DNA of 39,092 bases from Thiohalocapsa marina (GCF_008632335.1 NZ_VWXX01000038.1:1-39092); one strand, 5' to 3'. Numbered from the stretch's first letter, positions 22,777-32,191 are shown. Notes: generated from the letters alone by a model not told the origin. Numbers and translations: made by a program.

Positions 22777-24243
22777 TCAGTAGGCCGGCGGCGGCACCGT
22801 GTCGGCGGCGGTCAGCCAGGCATTGCCACGGGCCAGCACATCGCGGTTCAGCGTGCTGGTGGCCTGATGCAGCAGGATGCCATTGATGATGTAGTTGTAG
22901 CGGGCCGACAGATAGTCGAACTCCGCCTGGAACAGCTGCCGCTGGGCGTTGAGCACGTCCACCTGGGTACGGGTACCCACCTCGAGCCCCGCCTGGGTGG
23001 ACTCCAGCGAGCTGCGCGCCGAGACGATGGCCGCCTGCCGGGCCTTGACGTCGCTGATGCTGGACAGGATGCCGCGGAAGGCGTCCTTGACCTGATTCAT
23101 CACCGCCCGGCGCTGTTGGTCCAGCCGATCCTGTGCGGCGCGGAAGTTGTGTCCGGCCTGGCGCGTGCGCGAGGCGACGGCGCCACCCTGGTAGATGGGC
23201 ACGGTCACGTTCAGGCCGACGAAGGCGGAGTCGGTGTCGGAGCCGAAGTCGGCGCCGGAGCGATTGATGCCGTAGCCGGCCTGCATGTCCAGCGACGGAA
23301 AGTAGCCCGATCGCTCCACCTCGATCCCCTTGCGCGCCGCCTCGGCCGCCTGTTTCGCCGCCACGATGCCGAAGTTGTTGGCCAGCGCGGTCTCCGCCCA
23401 GACGTCGATGTCGTTCGGCTCCGGCGCCGCCAGCGGCAACCGGTCGCCGAGTCGGGCCAAGGGGACCGACACCGGGCCGACGATACGGCGCAGGGCCTCC
23501 CAGGCGTTGTCCAGATCGTTCTCGGCGGTGATCAGGTTGGCCCGGGAGCGGTCGTAGGCGGCCTGGCTGTCATTGACGTCGGTGATGGCGACCAGCCCCA
23601 CCTCGAAGCGCTGCCTGGACTGCTCCAGCTGCCGCTCGTCCGCCGCGACCAGGGCCTCCTGCACCCGCACCAGATCCGCCGCCCGCAGCACCTCGAAATA
23701 GGCCTGGGTGGTGCGCACCATCAGGTCGATCTCGGCGTTGCGGTATTCCGCCTCGGCCTGGGCGATGGTGTTGTCCGACTGGCTCAGCCGAACCCAGTCG
23801 GCCCGGTTGTAAACCGACTGCGACAGCACCGCCGAGGCGCTGGAGGTGTCGAAGGTGTCGTTGCGGTTGAAGCTGCCGGTGGTGGTGCTGCTGCCGCTGG
23901 TCTTGACGTTCTGGTACTCCACGGACCCGGTGACGCCGAAGTTGGGCAGCAGCAACGCCCGGGCCTGGGGTTTGATCTCGCGAGTGGCATACAGGGTCTG
24001 CTCCGCCTCGCGCAGGGTCGGATCGCTGTTGACCGCCAGATCGTAGATCTGCAGCAGGTCCTCGGCCGCGGCCGGCAGCGAGACACAGCAACCTAGGGCA
24101 AGGGCCCAGATCGATCTGGACCAGATCGATCCGGACAGGCGCGTTTTCGATAAGACCGACTTCGAGGAGCGTGTTTTCGAAGGGTTCGGTTTCAAACGGG
24201 TCGGTTTGAACCGGATCGGCCAGGAGGGGACGCGGTTGTTCAT
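22777..24243 (-). CDS. TolC-family outer-membrane efflux protein
   Basis: The 488-residue product is a TolC-type channel. After the signal it has two long repeats of alpha-helical coiled coil with short beta segments, with family motifs such as NSDPTLREAEQTLYATRE and YNYIINGILLHQATSTLN. Length after processing is normal. The N-terminus is odd: about 45 basic, Ser/Thr/Pro-rich residues precede the hydrophobic core SIWALALGCCVSLPAAA. They are encoded by imperfect tandem repeats, and no in-frame alternative start was found there. It is probably the outer-membrane part of a type I secretion or RND system whose partners are not in the window. Confidence 0.88.
   Translation of the reverse strand: MNNRVPSWPIRFKPTRLKPNPSKTRSSKSVLSKTRLSGSIWSRSIWALALGCCVSLPAAAEDLLQIYDLAVNSDPTLREAEQTLYATREIKPQARALLLPNFGVTGSVEYQNVKTSGSSTTTGSFNRNDTFDTSSASAVLSQSVYNRADWVRLSQSDNTIAQAEAEYRNAEIDLMVRTTQAYFEVLRAADLVRVQEALVAADERQLEQSRQRFEVGLVAITDVNDSQAAYDRSRANLITAENDLDNAWEALRRIVGPVSVPLARLGDRLPLAAPEPNDIDVWAETALANNFGIVAAKQAAEAARKGIEVERSGYFPSLDMQAGYGINRSGADFGSDTDSAFVGLNVTVPIYQGGAVASRTRQAGHNFRAAQDRLDQQRRAVMNQVKDAFRGILSSISDVKARQAAIVSARSSLESTQAGLEVGTRTQVDVLNAQRQLFQAEFDYLSARYNYIINGILLHQATSTLNRDVLARGNAWLTAADTVPPPAY
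24106..24219. repeat. Degenerate tandem repeats encoding the TolC leader
   Basis: Two 15-bp units (24106-24120 and 24121-24135) differ by one base. Further left-to-right similarities follow (GTTTTCGA at 24143-24150 and 24173-24180; CGGTTT at 24187-24192 and 24202-24207). The stretch encodes the basic N-terminal extension of the TolC-family protein. Confidence 0.65.
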
Positions 24244-24455
24244 AGAGTTTCGTCGCAGGGATTCGTTTCCGGAGTTTTGCGGAGAGGCCTCACGCCGATG
24301 CGTTCAAGGCGCCGGCACGGCCGGGGCGCGTTCACCGCCAAATGCCGCAGAGTATAGGCGACCACGGCGCACGGCGACAATGCGGGATCCCCGGACCGGG
24401 TTCCGCGGTCACGCCGCCGGTGCGGATCGAGCGCAGCGGAAGGCCAGGGCCGAGC

Positions 24456-25202
24456 TCAGGCGACGGCGGCCTCCAGCTCTGACCACAGGTCGCGGTAGGC
24501 GTCGGCGGCACGGTGCGCCGGCGCATAGGCGGGCAGCGGCATCCGGTGCAGCCCCATGCGCTCGACCTCCGGCGCCAGGGGCACGACGGTCCGCAGCAGC
24601 TCAGGGTGCCGTTCTGCCAGCCGCGCCATGGTGTCGCCGTGCAGGGGGCGCTCCTCGTCCACCATGGAGAAGAACGGCAACACCCGCGGCGCCCGCCGCA
24701 CCCGGTCGCTGTCGAGGAACGCGGTCAGTTGGGTCAGTGTCCGTGCGGAAAGGGTGCTGGGGACCAGCGGCACCAGCAAGGCATCGGCGGCGCGGAAGAT
24801 GTTTTCCGACGCCAGGGAGATGCTCGGCGGGCAGTCCAGGAACAGCAGGTCGTAGTCCTGCCGCAGCGGCCGCAACAGACGCTCCAGCTGGCGCTCGGGC
24901 TTCTTGCCCGCGTCCAGCATCAGGTCCAGGTTGCGGTAGGAGAAATCCGCCGGCAGCAGGTCCAGCCGCTCGAAGTCGGTCCCCTTGATGGCGTCGTCCA
25001 GCTCGCGCCGTCCGCTGAGCAGCGCACGGCCGCCCCCCTTGACCCGAGGCTTGACCCGGAAGTAGTAGGACGCGGCCCCCTGGGGATCCAGATCCCAGAT
25101 CAGCGTGCGCCGACCGGCCACGGCGGACAGGTACGCCAGGTTCACGGCCGTGGCAGTCTTGCCGACGCCCCCCTTGATGCTGTACACGCCAACGATCTTC
25201 AC
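24456..25202 (-). CDS. ParA/MinD-type partition ATPase
   Basis: The 248-residue product has the deviant Walker A KGGVGKT (10-16) at its N-terminus. The switch I-like DLDPQGAASYYF and Walker B-like LLFLDCPPS are also present, all characteristic of ParA-family ATPases. Such proteins form ATP-dependent dimers on DNA and move plasmids, chromosomes or protein assemblies. No parB or plasmid gene is adjacent, so cargo positioning is more likely than plasmid partition. The start is GTG at 25202, overlapping the stop of the CHAD gene (GTGA), which makes the pair translationally coupled. It lacks an N-terminal DNA-binding extension, like the small orphan ParA proteins. Confidence 0.85.
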   Translation of the reverse strand: MKIVGVYSIKGGVGKTATAVNLAYLSAVAGRRTLIWDLDPQGAASYYFRVKPRVKGGGRALLSGRRELDDAIKGTDFERLDLLPADFSYRNLDLMLDAGKKPERQLERLLRPLRQDYDLLFLDCPPSISLASENIFRAADALLVPLVPSTLSARTLTQLTAFLDSDRVRRAPRVLPFFSMVDEERPLHGDTMARLAERHPELLRTVVPLAPEVERMGLHRMPLPAYAPAHRAADAYRDLWSELEAAVA

Positions 25203-26860
25203 TGGCCCGCTCCATGAACGGCATCGGCCGCGTCCGACTCGGCGCCGGCGCTGTGCCGGTTCTGATGCCGGGCCTGTTCCCCGGAGCTGTCCAGAAAGAG
25301 GCGACGGAACAGCTTGCAGTTGTCCTTGGTGTCGAACTGGGCGAAGGTGTCGGCAAACTCCCGGCGCGCCCGCTGCTGCCCCTCCAGCATGTGGCTGACG
25401 AGCCCGCCCATGGCCAGCAGGGTGCCCACGTCCGCGGCATTGTCGGCACGCATGCGCTCCGCCGTCTCGCGCAGATGCTCGGCCTGTACCGCCAGGTCCT
25501 GGAACCGGCCCAGGTTGTCCAGCAGCACCTTGGTCTGCTTGATCAGCCTGCGCATGGACTTGTCCGGGTACAGGCTCTGGAAGAATTCCATCAGGTAGCG
25601 CAGCTTCTTGCAGCTCTTGCGCAGCTCGTGGAGCTCCTCCGCCGGCGACTGCGCATCGATGGCCCGGCCCTCGCCGCGCACGCGCTTGAACATGCGCCAG
25701 ATCCGCTGGTCTGCCAGGGCCTTGATCGGCAGGGCGGCGCCGTCGGGCGCGGCCTGCTGCAGCGGCCCCTCCAGGAACACCCGCCAGTCGTGCAGCAGCG
25801 TGGTAAAGCGCGGCGACGCCAGCGCCTGCACCAGGCGCTGCTGTTCGTCGTCATAATGGGCGCTGAGCCAGTCGCGCAGGGCGTCCAGGTCCGCCCGCAG
25901 CCCCTCCGGCAGGCATGCGCGCAGGTTCGGGAAATCCAGCAGGTAGACGTCCAGATCACGCACCGGGCCGGTCACCTGCTGCACCCAGGCAAACTCCGCC
26001 TTGAAGTGCGCGACGGCGGCGTCGTGGAACACGCCCTTGATCTGGCCGAGGGCCGATCGGGTCCGGCGCACGGCGACGCGCAGATCGTGCAGGAATTCCG
26101 AATCCAGGTTGCGCCGGGTACCGTCGATGTTGGTCTCGATGGTGTCCAGCAGCCCAAGCAGGATGAACCTGGTGGCGGCATCCGCCCGTTGCGCGGGATC
26201 GAGCCGGTAGTCGAGCTTGCTGGAATAGTCACCCGGGCGGCGGCCGGCCGCGGCCAGGGCCTCGAGCACCAGCACTCCGGGCTCGGCCACGGGACGGGCG
26301 ATTTCCTGCAGCAACCGTGCCGTGGCGGCGAACTCGTCCAGATAGCCTCGCACGGGCAGCAGCCGCAGTCGCGCGGACAGCCGGGCCGGGGACACCGGGT
26401 CGGACAGACGGTTGTCCTCCAGGTGGATGCGCGCAACGGTCTTGGCGTCGTCGTTCAGCACGCGCACCCGGATTGCGCGCGTGTTCACCTCGGCCATCGG
26501 CAGCAGGCGCCGGACGCCGAGCACCGGGGCCAGACGTTCCCGCAGCGCGCCGGGGGGCAGGTCGTCGGCAAAGCCGGGCTCGGCATCCAGCACCTGTGCC
26601 TCATCCGCGCTGTCGACTGCCAGGTCGATCCAGAGCAGACGCCGACTTTGGCCCTGTCCCGGTTCCTGCCCCGTACCCGCGACCTGCTCCTCCAGCGCCG
26701 CACCGACGCCGTACAGCAGCCAGTCGAAGCTGTCCAGATACCGTCGGCGCCAGGTCGCTTCCGGCTCCACCTCGCATGACAGGGTGGCGCGGATCCGCTC
26801 GAGGACAGCCTCGATATCGCCCCCCTGCGGCAACTGAAAGTCCATCGGCTCAGGGCTCAT
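25199..26860 (-). CDS. CHAD-domain protein with CYTH-like N-terminus
   Basis: The C-terminal half (about 235-520) is a CHAD domain, a helical bundle with conserved histidines and basic residues. FLHDLRVAVRRTRSAL and ELHELRKSCKKLRYLMEFF are its typical motifs. CHAD domains bind polyphosphate and can sit on polyphosphate granules. The N-terminal 200 residues weakly resemble a CYTH domain (RRYLDSFDWLLYGVG, then TRAIRVRVLNDDAKTVARIHLED) but lack the EXEXK-type start, so the fold is uncertain. Three in-frame ATGs (26878, 26872, 26860) are possible; 26860 has GAGG at best spacing. It is coupled to the downstream ParA gene. Confidence 0.83.
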   Translation of the reverse strand: MSPEPMDFQLPQGGDIEAVLERIRATLSCEVEPEATWRRRYLDSFDWLLYGVGAALEEQVAGTGQEPGQGQSRRLLWIDLAVDSADEAQVLDAEPGFADDLPPGALRERLAPVLGVRRLLPMAEVNTRAIRVRVLNDDAKTVARIHLEDNRLSDPVSPARLSARLRLLPVRGYLDEFAATARLLQEIARPVAEPGVLVLEALAAAGRRPGDYSSKLDYRLDPAQRADAATRFILLGLLDTIETNIDGTRRNLDSEFLHDLRVAVRRTRSALGQIKGVFHDAAVAHFKAEFAWVQQVTGPVRDLDVYLLDFPNLRACLPEGLRADLDALRDWLSAHYDDEQQRLVQALASPRFTTLLHDWRVFLEGPLQQAAPDGAALPIKALADQRIWRMFKRVRGEGRAIDAQSPAEELHELRKSCKKLRYLMEFFQSLYPDKSMRRLIKQTKVLLDNLGRFQDLAVQAEHLRETAERMRADNAADVGTLLAMGGLVSHMLEGQQRARREFADTFAQFDTKDNCKLFRRLFLDSSGEQARHQNRHSAGAESDAADAVHGAGQ

Positions 26861-26878
26861 TCCAGTCCTCATCGGCAT

Positions 26879-27143
26879 GGCGTCCTGTGGTGCCCGTTCC
26901 CCGTGCGGATTCCGGCAGGGCTCCCCGCACGGCGGTCAGGATCACGAACCGGGCCGCTGCCGATCGGCAGGGCGCGGGCGAGCATTGCGAGGCAGTATGC
27001 CAGATTCCCGACACCGACTGTAACCGTTACCGGCGTGGAAATCGGACCCGGACCAGCCGCGGACGCACAGGCGGCTCAGCCTGTCGCACAGGCCCCCGCC
27101 TGCGGCCAAAAAAAACCGCTCGTCTGTTGTGTCATCCGTGCTT
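26879..27143. other. Divergent intergenic region with A8 tract
   Basis: This spacer separates the CHAD gene from the glycosyltransferase operon and should hold both promoters. No convincing -35/-10 pair was found. A run of eight A (27109-27116) is flanked by GC-rich sequence but has no good hairpin beside it on either strand. Confidence 0.4.
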
Positions 27144-28895
27144 ATGATCCAGGTTTCGCGGGCCTGCTGTCCTCCGCCATTGCACAGACCTTCCTCCCTG
27201 CCGATCGATCTGCGCGCGGCGCTTGCCGTGGTCATCGTTGCCATCACGGTCCTGCGCCTTGCGGGCCTCGAGCGCCTGCCCGTCTGGCACGACGAGGCCC
27301 ACAGCCTGGTCCGGGTGCTCGGTTACGACAACGCCGACCTGCAACGCCTGTCCGATGGCGCACTGCTGACACCGGCGGACCTGCTGCGACTGCAACAGCC
27401 GGATGCCGAGCGGGGCTGGCCCGACACCCTGCACGCCCTGGCGGAGCATCCGGAGCATGCCCCGCTCTACTACCTGCTCGGCCATCTGTCCACCCGGCTG
27501 CCGCTGGACCCGGTGGTTGCCCTGCGCGGCACCGCAGCGGTCTTCGGCCTGCTGCTGCCGCTGGCGGCATGCTGGCTGATGCGCGAACTGTTCGGACGCG
27601 GCGCCGTGCCCTGGGTGGCGGCGCTGCTGCTGGCGGTCTCGCCGATGCACCTGCTGTATGCCCAGGAGGCACGCCAATATGCACTCTGGACGGTGCTGCT
27701 GCTGGCGGCCAGCGCCGCGCTGTTGCGGGCGTTGCGCCGCGGACAAAGCCGCGACTGGTGGCTGTATGGTTTGCTGCTGACCCTGGGCCTGTACAGCCAT
27801 CTGCTGTTCATCGCGCTGCTGCCGGTGCATGCGCTCTACGGCTGGCTGGCCGGTCGCGCGCCCCTACCTGTAAACAGGCCTGGAAATAGGCCTGGAAACA
27901 GACCTGAAAACAGACCGGAAAAGAGACAGGCGCTCGCCTGGGTGCTGGCGGTGGCCACGGCACTGCTGTTGTTCAGCCCCTGGCTGGCGGTGCTGCTGTC
28001 GGCGCTGGACAGTGCCGCAGGGCACACCCAATGGATGGAACGCGCGGTGGGCACCCAGCGCATTCTGCTGGCCTGGGCGCAGCATGGAGTGCGGGCGTTC
28101 GTGGACCCCGTCCCCCAGGCGCAAGCGCCGGCGGCCCTGCTGTGGCTATGGCTGCCGCTCGGCATTGCGCTGGCCCACTCTCTGTGGCGCGCGCCGCTGC
28201 CGCAGCGCTGGTTCCTGCCCTTGCTGGCACTGGCCGGGCTCGGCCCGGTCCTTGGCCCGGATCTGCTGCTGGGCGGCAGCCGCTCGCTGCATGTGCGCTA
28301 CGGCCTGCCGGCGATACTCGGCCTGCAGCTGATGGTGGCCTGGAGCCTCGGCACGGCCATCACCCGCGCGGCCGGGGGGCGCAGCGGAATGGGTCCGGCG
28401 GACCCGGCTGGCGCGGTGGCGCAGACCAGGGGCGTGCCCGGCCTCGTGCCCGGCCTCGTGCTCGTCCTTGTGCTGGGACTGGGCCTCTGGTCGCAGGCGC
28501 GCATCCTGCTGGCGGATACCTGGTGGACCAAGCAGTTCAGCGCGCAAAACCGGGAGATCGCGCGTCTCGCGAACGCGCAACCGCGGCCGTTGGTCGTGGC
28601 CAGCCCGAGCGGCATCACCACCGGCGAGCTGCTCTCCCTGGCGCATGACCTGGACGCGCGGGTGCGCATCCGGATCCAGTCAGGTGCCGACCAGCCACTG
28701 CCGGCGTCTGAACGGGACGCCATCGTGCTGTTGCTGCCCGGCGCGGAAGTCCGCGACGCCCTGCCCCCCGGATATACCGTCGAACCGGTCGCGGGGACCT
28801 GGCAGTGGTTCCTGGCCCAACCATCGGCGGACAGTCCGCCAATCCGTCCACCCGGCGCACCCGTCGCGCCCTCGCCTGGAGCACGCTTGCCATGA
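27144..28895 (+). CDS. GT-C membrane glycosyltransferase (GT39/ArnT-like)
   Basis: The 583-residue product has about ten or more membrane helices. Its first periplasmic loop carries WHDEAHS, the acidic motif of GT-C enzymes that use lipid-linked sugars. YYLLGHLSTRL and LLAVSPMHLLYAQEARQYALW are further family landmarks. It probably transfers a sugar in the periplasm; donor and acceptor are unknown. Starts at ATG 27144 or GTG 27129 are both possible, and neither has a clear ribosome site. A repeated Asn-Arg-Pro-Gly/Glu tetrapeptide lies in one loop. The stop overlaps the start of the beta-glucan synthase gene (ATGA at 28892), so both likely serve one polysaccharide. Confidence 0.75.
   Translation: MIQVSRACCPPPLHRPSSLPIDLRAALAVVIVAITVLRLAGLERLPVWHDEAHSLVRVLGYDNADLQRLSDGALLTPADLLRLQQPDAERGWPDTLHALAEHPEHAPLYYLLGHLSTRLPLDPVVALRGTAAVFGLLLPLAACWLMRELFGRGAVPWVAALLLAVSPMHLLYAQEARQYALWTVLLLAASAALLRALRRGQSRDWWLYGLLLTLGLYSHLLFIALLPVHALYGWLAGRAPLPVNRPGNRPGNRPENRPEKRQALAWVLAVATALLLFSPWLAVLLSALDSAAGHTQWMERAVGTQRILLAWAQHGVRAFVDPVPQAQAPAALLWLWLPLGIALAHSLWRAPLPQRWFLPLLALAGLGPVLGPDLLLGGSRSLHVRYGLPAILGLQLMVAWSLGTAITRAAGGRSGMGPADPAGAVAQTRGVPGLVPGLVLVLVLGLGLWSQARILLADTWWTKQFSAQNREIARLANAQPRPLVVASPSGITTGELLSLAHDLDARVRIRIQSGADQPLPASERDAIVLLLPGAEVRDALPPGYTVEPVAGTWQWFLAQPSADSPPIRPPGAPVAPSPGARLP
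27872..27919. repeat. Four 12-bp tandem repeats in the GT-C gene
   Basis: Four consecutive 12-bp units beginning AAACAGGCCTGG encode NRPGNRPGNRPENRPE. The units drift from first to last but keep the frame. Confidence 0.9.
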
Positions 28896-31600
28896 GGCGT
28901 CTCGGTGTCGTGCTGATCCCTGCGCTGATCGCGCTGCTCACGGTGGGGCTGTGGGCCATGATGAACCGCCCGAGCCTGGAGCCCCCCTGGCCAACCCGCA
29001 TTCAGGGCTTTTCCTTCTCGCCCATGCGGGCGGACGACGATCCCACGCGGCAGATCTACCCGTCGCTGCACGAGATCGACGAAGACCTGGCCCTGCTCCA
29101 GGGCGACGCCCATGCCATCCGCACCTACACCGTCGACGGCCCCATGGCCCAGGTGCCGCGCCTGGCCGACGCCCACGGCCTGAATGTCGCCCTCGGCGCC
29201 TGGATCAGCGGACTGCCCGACGCAGACGAACGCGAACTGCAGCGCCTGGAAGGGGTGCTGCGGCAATGGCACGACAACATCGTGCGCGTGCTGGTGGGCA
29301 ACGAGTCCATCCTGCGGCGCGAGGTCCGGCCGCAGATGCTGATCGCGCATCTGGAGCGCATCCGCCGCCTCACCGACATCCCGGTGGGCACCGCCGAACC
29401 CTGGCACATCTGGCTGAAGTACCCGGAGCTGGCGGAGCATGTGGACTTCATCGCCGTGCACCTGCTGCCCTACTGGGAGGGGTTGCCCATCGGGCAGGCC
29501 GTGGATTTCGCCTTCGAGCGGCTGTACGAGGTGCAGCGCGCCTTCCCGGACAAGCCGGTGATCGTCGGCGAGGTGGGCTGGCCGAGCAACGGACGGCGCA
29601 ACCGCGGCGCCGAGGCCTCCCAGGCGAACCAGACCCGCTTCCTGCGTCGCTTCCTGGCGCGGGCGGAGCAGGAGGGGGTGGTGTATTACGTCATGGAGGC
29701 CTTCGACCAGCCCTGGAAGAAAAAGATCGAAGGGGCCATCGGCACCTACTGGGGCGTCTACGATGCCCAACGCGCGCCCAAGTTCACGCTGACCCAGCCG
29801 GTGGTGCGCATCCCCGACTGGCAGGAACTCGCGGCGCTGTCGGTGGGGCTCGCGGTGCTGCTGCTGGTGCTGCTCTATCGCGACAGCGCCACGCTGTCGC
29901 CCTCCGGCCGGGGCTTTCTGGCGCTGGTGACCTATGCGCTGTCCACCGCCGCGGTCTGGCTGGTGTACGACTACACGCGGCAATACATGACCCCGGCCAC
30001 CGCCGTCGTCGGGATCTTGCTGCTGATTGGCGGCATCGGCGTGCTGGTGCTGCTGACGGCGGAGGCGCACGAGTGGGCGGAGGCCCTGTGGCTGAAGCGC
30101 TGGCGGCGGGCCTTTCCCCAACGGCCGGTAGCCGATGCCTGGCTGCCCCGGGTCTCGGTGCATGTGCCCACCTACAACGAACCGCCGGACCTGGTCTGCG
30201 AGACCCTGGACGCCCTGGCGACGCTGGACTATCCGGGCTTCGAGGTCCTGGTCATCGACAACAACACCCGGGATCCGCGCGTCTGGCAGCCGGTACGCGA
30301 CCACTGTGCGCGCCTGAACGCGCGCGCCGACGGACAGACACGGTTGCGCTTCCGCTTCTTCCATGTCGATCCCTTGGCGGGGTTCAAGGCGGGGGCGCTG
30401 AATTTCGCCCTGGCCCGCACCGACCCCAAGGCGGGCATCATCGCCGTCATCGACGCCGACTACCTGGTTGACCGGCACTGGCTGCGGGACCTGGTGCCTG
30501 CCTTCTTCGACGACACGGTCGCCTTCGTGCAGGCGCCCCAGGACTACCGCGACGGCGACCAGAATGCGTTCAAGGCCATGTGCCTGGCGGAATACCGCGG
30601 CTTCTTCCACCTGGGCATGGTGACCCGCAACGAGCGCAACGCCATCATCCAGCACGGCACCATGACCATGATCCGGCGCCACGCGCTGGAGACGCTAGGC
30701 GGCTGGGCGGAATGGTGCATCACCGAGGATTCCGAGCTCGGCCTGCGGCTGTTCGAGGCCGGCCACAAGGCCCTGTACATCCCCGCCACCTATGGCCGCG
30801 GCCTGATGCCGGACAGCTTTGCCGATTTCAAGAAACAGCGTCTGCGCTGGGCCTACGGCGCCATGCGCATCCTGCGGGCGCACCGCCGGCAACTGCTCGG
30901 GCCGACACCCGCCGGACTCCCCACCAGACTCACCGCCGGACAGCGCTGGCACTTCGTCGCCGGCTGGCTGCCCTGGCTCGCCGACGGCGTGAACCTGCTG
31001 TTCAACGGTGCCGCCCTGGCCTGGACCCTCGCCATGGTGCTGCTTCCGCACCAGGTGACACCGCCGTACATGGCCGTCGCCCTGGTGCCCATCGTCCTGT
31101 TTGGTTTCAAGCTGCTGAAGAGCCTGGTGCTCTATCGCCGCCGCGTGGCCGCCGGCTGGCGCCAGAGTCTGGCTGCCGGGCTCGCCGGCCTGGCCTTGTC
31201 GCATACCGTGGCCCGCGCCATGTTTGCCGGGCTGTTTCAGGGGGGGCTGGGTTTCTTTCGCACCCCCAAGCGCGCCGATGCACCGACCCTGGTCCGGGTG
31301 CTCGCCGACGCCCGCGAGGAGGCATTGCTGCTGCTCGCCTTCTGGCTCGGCGCCCTGGCCGTGCTGCAACGCGACGACAGCTACATGACCGACGTACGGC
31401 TGTGGGCGGGGGTATTGCTGGTGCAGTCGGTGCCCTACCTGGCGTCGCTGGTGGTGTCCCTGATCAGCGCCCTGCCCCGCCTGCCGGCCAGCCTGATCGG
31501 CGTGCTGCCGCAGATGCGCGAGCCGCCGGTGACCGACCTGCCCAAGGCCGATCGGCCCGCAACGCCGGTCAGTCCGCGTCGGCCTGAAGCGCCCGGATGA
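28892..31600 (+). CDS. GH17-GT2 beta-glucan synthase (NdvB/NdvC-like)
   Basis: The 902-residue product joins two enzymes. After one membrane anchor, residues about 30-310 form a GH17 (beta-1,3-glucanase/transglycosylase) domain with acid/base VGNE and nucleophile GEVGWPSNG. Several helices lead into a processive GT2 domain with VHVPTYNEPPDL, DADY, TEDSELGLRL and the QxxRW motif (QRLRW). Five or more helices follow. Related proteins make beta-1,3 or cyclic beta-glucans. The frame is open upstream, but the ATG at 28892 overlaps the previous stop and gives the membrane anchor. The last 32 bp overlap the convergent DinB-like gene. Confidence 0.88.
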   Translation: MRRLGVVLIPALIALLTVGLWAMMNRPSLEPPWPTRIQGFSFSPMRADDDPTRQIYPSLHEIDEDLALLQGDAHAIRTYTVDGPMAQVPRLADAHGLNVALGAWISGLPDADERELQRLEGVLRQWHDNIVRVLVGNESILRREVRPQMLIAHLERIRRLTDIPVGTAEPWHIWLKYPELAEHVDFIAVHLLPYWEGLPIGQAVDFAFERLYEVQRAFPDKPVIVGEVGWPSNGRRNRGAEASQANQTRFLRRFLARAEQEGVVYYVMEAFDQPWKKKIEGAIGTYWGVYDAQRAPKFTLTQPVVRIPDWQELAALSVGLAVLLLVLLYRDSATLSPSGRGFLALVTYALSTAAVWLVYDYTRQYMTPATAVVGILLLIGGIGVLVLLTAEAHEWAEALWLKRWRRAFPQRPVADAWLPRVSVHVPTYNEPPDLVCETLDALATLDYPGFEVLVIDNNTRDPRVWQPVRDHCARLNARADGQTRLRFRFFHVDPLAGFKAGALNFALARTDPKAGIIAVIDADYLVDRHWLRDLVPAFFDDTVAFVQAPQDYRDGDQNAFKAMCLAEYRGFFHLGMVTRNERNAIIQHGTMTMIRRHALETLGGWAEWCITEDSELGLRLFEAGHKALYIPATYGRGLMPDSFADFKKQRLRWAYGAMRILRAHRRQLLGPTPAGLPTRLTAGQRWHFVAGWLPWLADGVNLLFNGAALAWTLAMVLLPHQVTPPYMAVALVPIVLFGFKLLKSLVLYRRRVAAGWRQSLAAGLAGLALSHTVARAMFAGLFQGGLGFFRTPKRADAPTLVRVLADAREEALLLLAFWLGALAVLQRDDSYMTDVRLWAGVLLVQSVPYLASLVVSLISALPRLPASLIGVLPQMREPPVTDLPKADRPATPVSPRRPEAPG

Positions 31601-32174
31601 TACGCTCGATCTGGCGCCGATGGGTGCTGTTGTGGATCGCCGCCAGGGCGTGCCATTGCGCCGCGGACAACGGGCCATACCAGGGGTGTGCAAAGCGCTC
31701 GCCGGCGCGCAGGTTGCCCAGCTTGTCGACGATGTCGCCGTAACGATCTACCACCCGTGCCAGATCCCGGATCTGCTCCGGCCCCGCTTCCGGCACCGGC
31801 TTGGTCTGTTCCGGCTGCACCTCCACGGCGGGCCCTCGGGCCGAGTACAGTCGCGGCAACATGGCGGCGATGGCGGAGTTGACGATGACCAGGTGCTCCA
31901 GCGCCATGAACACGGACCATCCGCGGCTGTTGTCCTCGATGCCGAAGAACCGGGGGATCAGCACCCGTCGGCGGCCGTCGGCCGCTGACAGCGCGGACGC
32001 CAGCGTCATGGCGCGCTCCGCCTCAGCGCGAAACAGCGCGGTCAGGCGGTCCTTGGCGATCAGGACCGCCGCACCGCGGATGCCCATGCCCAGCGCCGTG
32101 CGCTCCAGCCAGGGGATGCCGTCGCCGGGGGATCCCAGCGGATCATCGGGTTGTGTGTCGCTGTGCTTGCCCAT
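31569..32174 (-). CDS. DinB-like (four-helix) protein
   Basis: The 201-residue product resembles the DinB/DUF1569 superfamily of metal-binding four-helix bundles. FMALEHLVIVN and the C-terminal HPWYGPLSAAQWHALAAIHNSTHRRQIERII contain the spaced histidines expected for a metal site. Biochemical role unknown. ATG at 32174 is preferred to the adjacent GTG at 32177. It lies 17 bp after glnS on the same strand and may be co-transcribed, and its 3' end overlaps the convergent glucan-synthase gene. Confidence 0.75.
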   Translation of the reverse strand: MGKHSDTQPDDPLGSPGDGIPWLERTALGMGIRGAAVLIAKDRLTALFRAEAERAMTLASALSAADGRRRVLIPRFFGIEDNSRGWSVFMALEHLVIVNSAIAAMLPRLYSARGPAVEVQPEQTKPVPEAGPEQIRDLARVVDRYGDIVDKLGNLRAGERFAHPWYGPLSAAQWHALAAIHNSTHRRQIERIIRALQADAD

Positions 32175-32191
32175 CACGAATTCACCCGCCG

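Noticed and set aside
21661-24096. 811-codon plus-strand frame opposite aroC and tolC
   Set aside because: Both minus-strand genes have full family motifs; this frame is their antisense and has no recognisable domain.
27109-27116. A8/T8 run as a terminator for the divergent region
   Set aside because: No stable hairpin lies immediately beside it in either orientation.
28298-30682. 794-codon minus-strand frame opposite the glucan synthase operon
   Set aside because: Antisense shadow of two genes with clear motifs.
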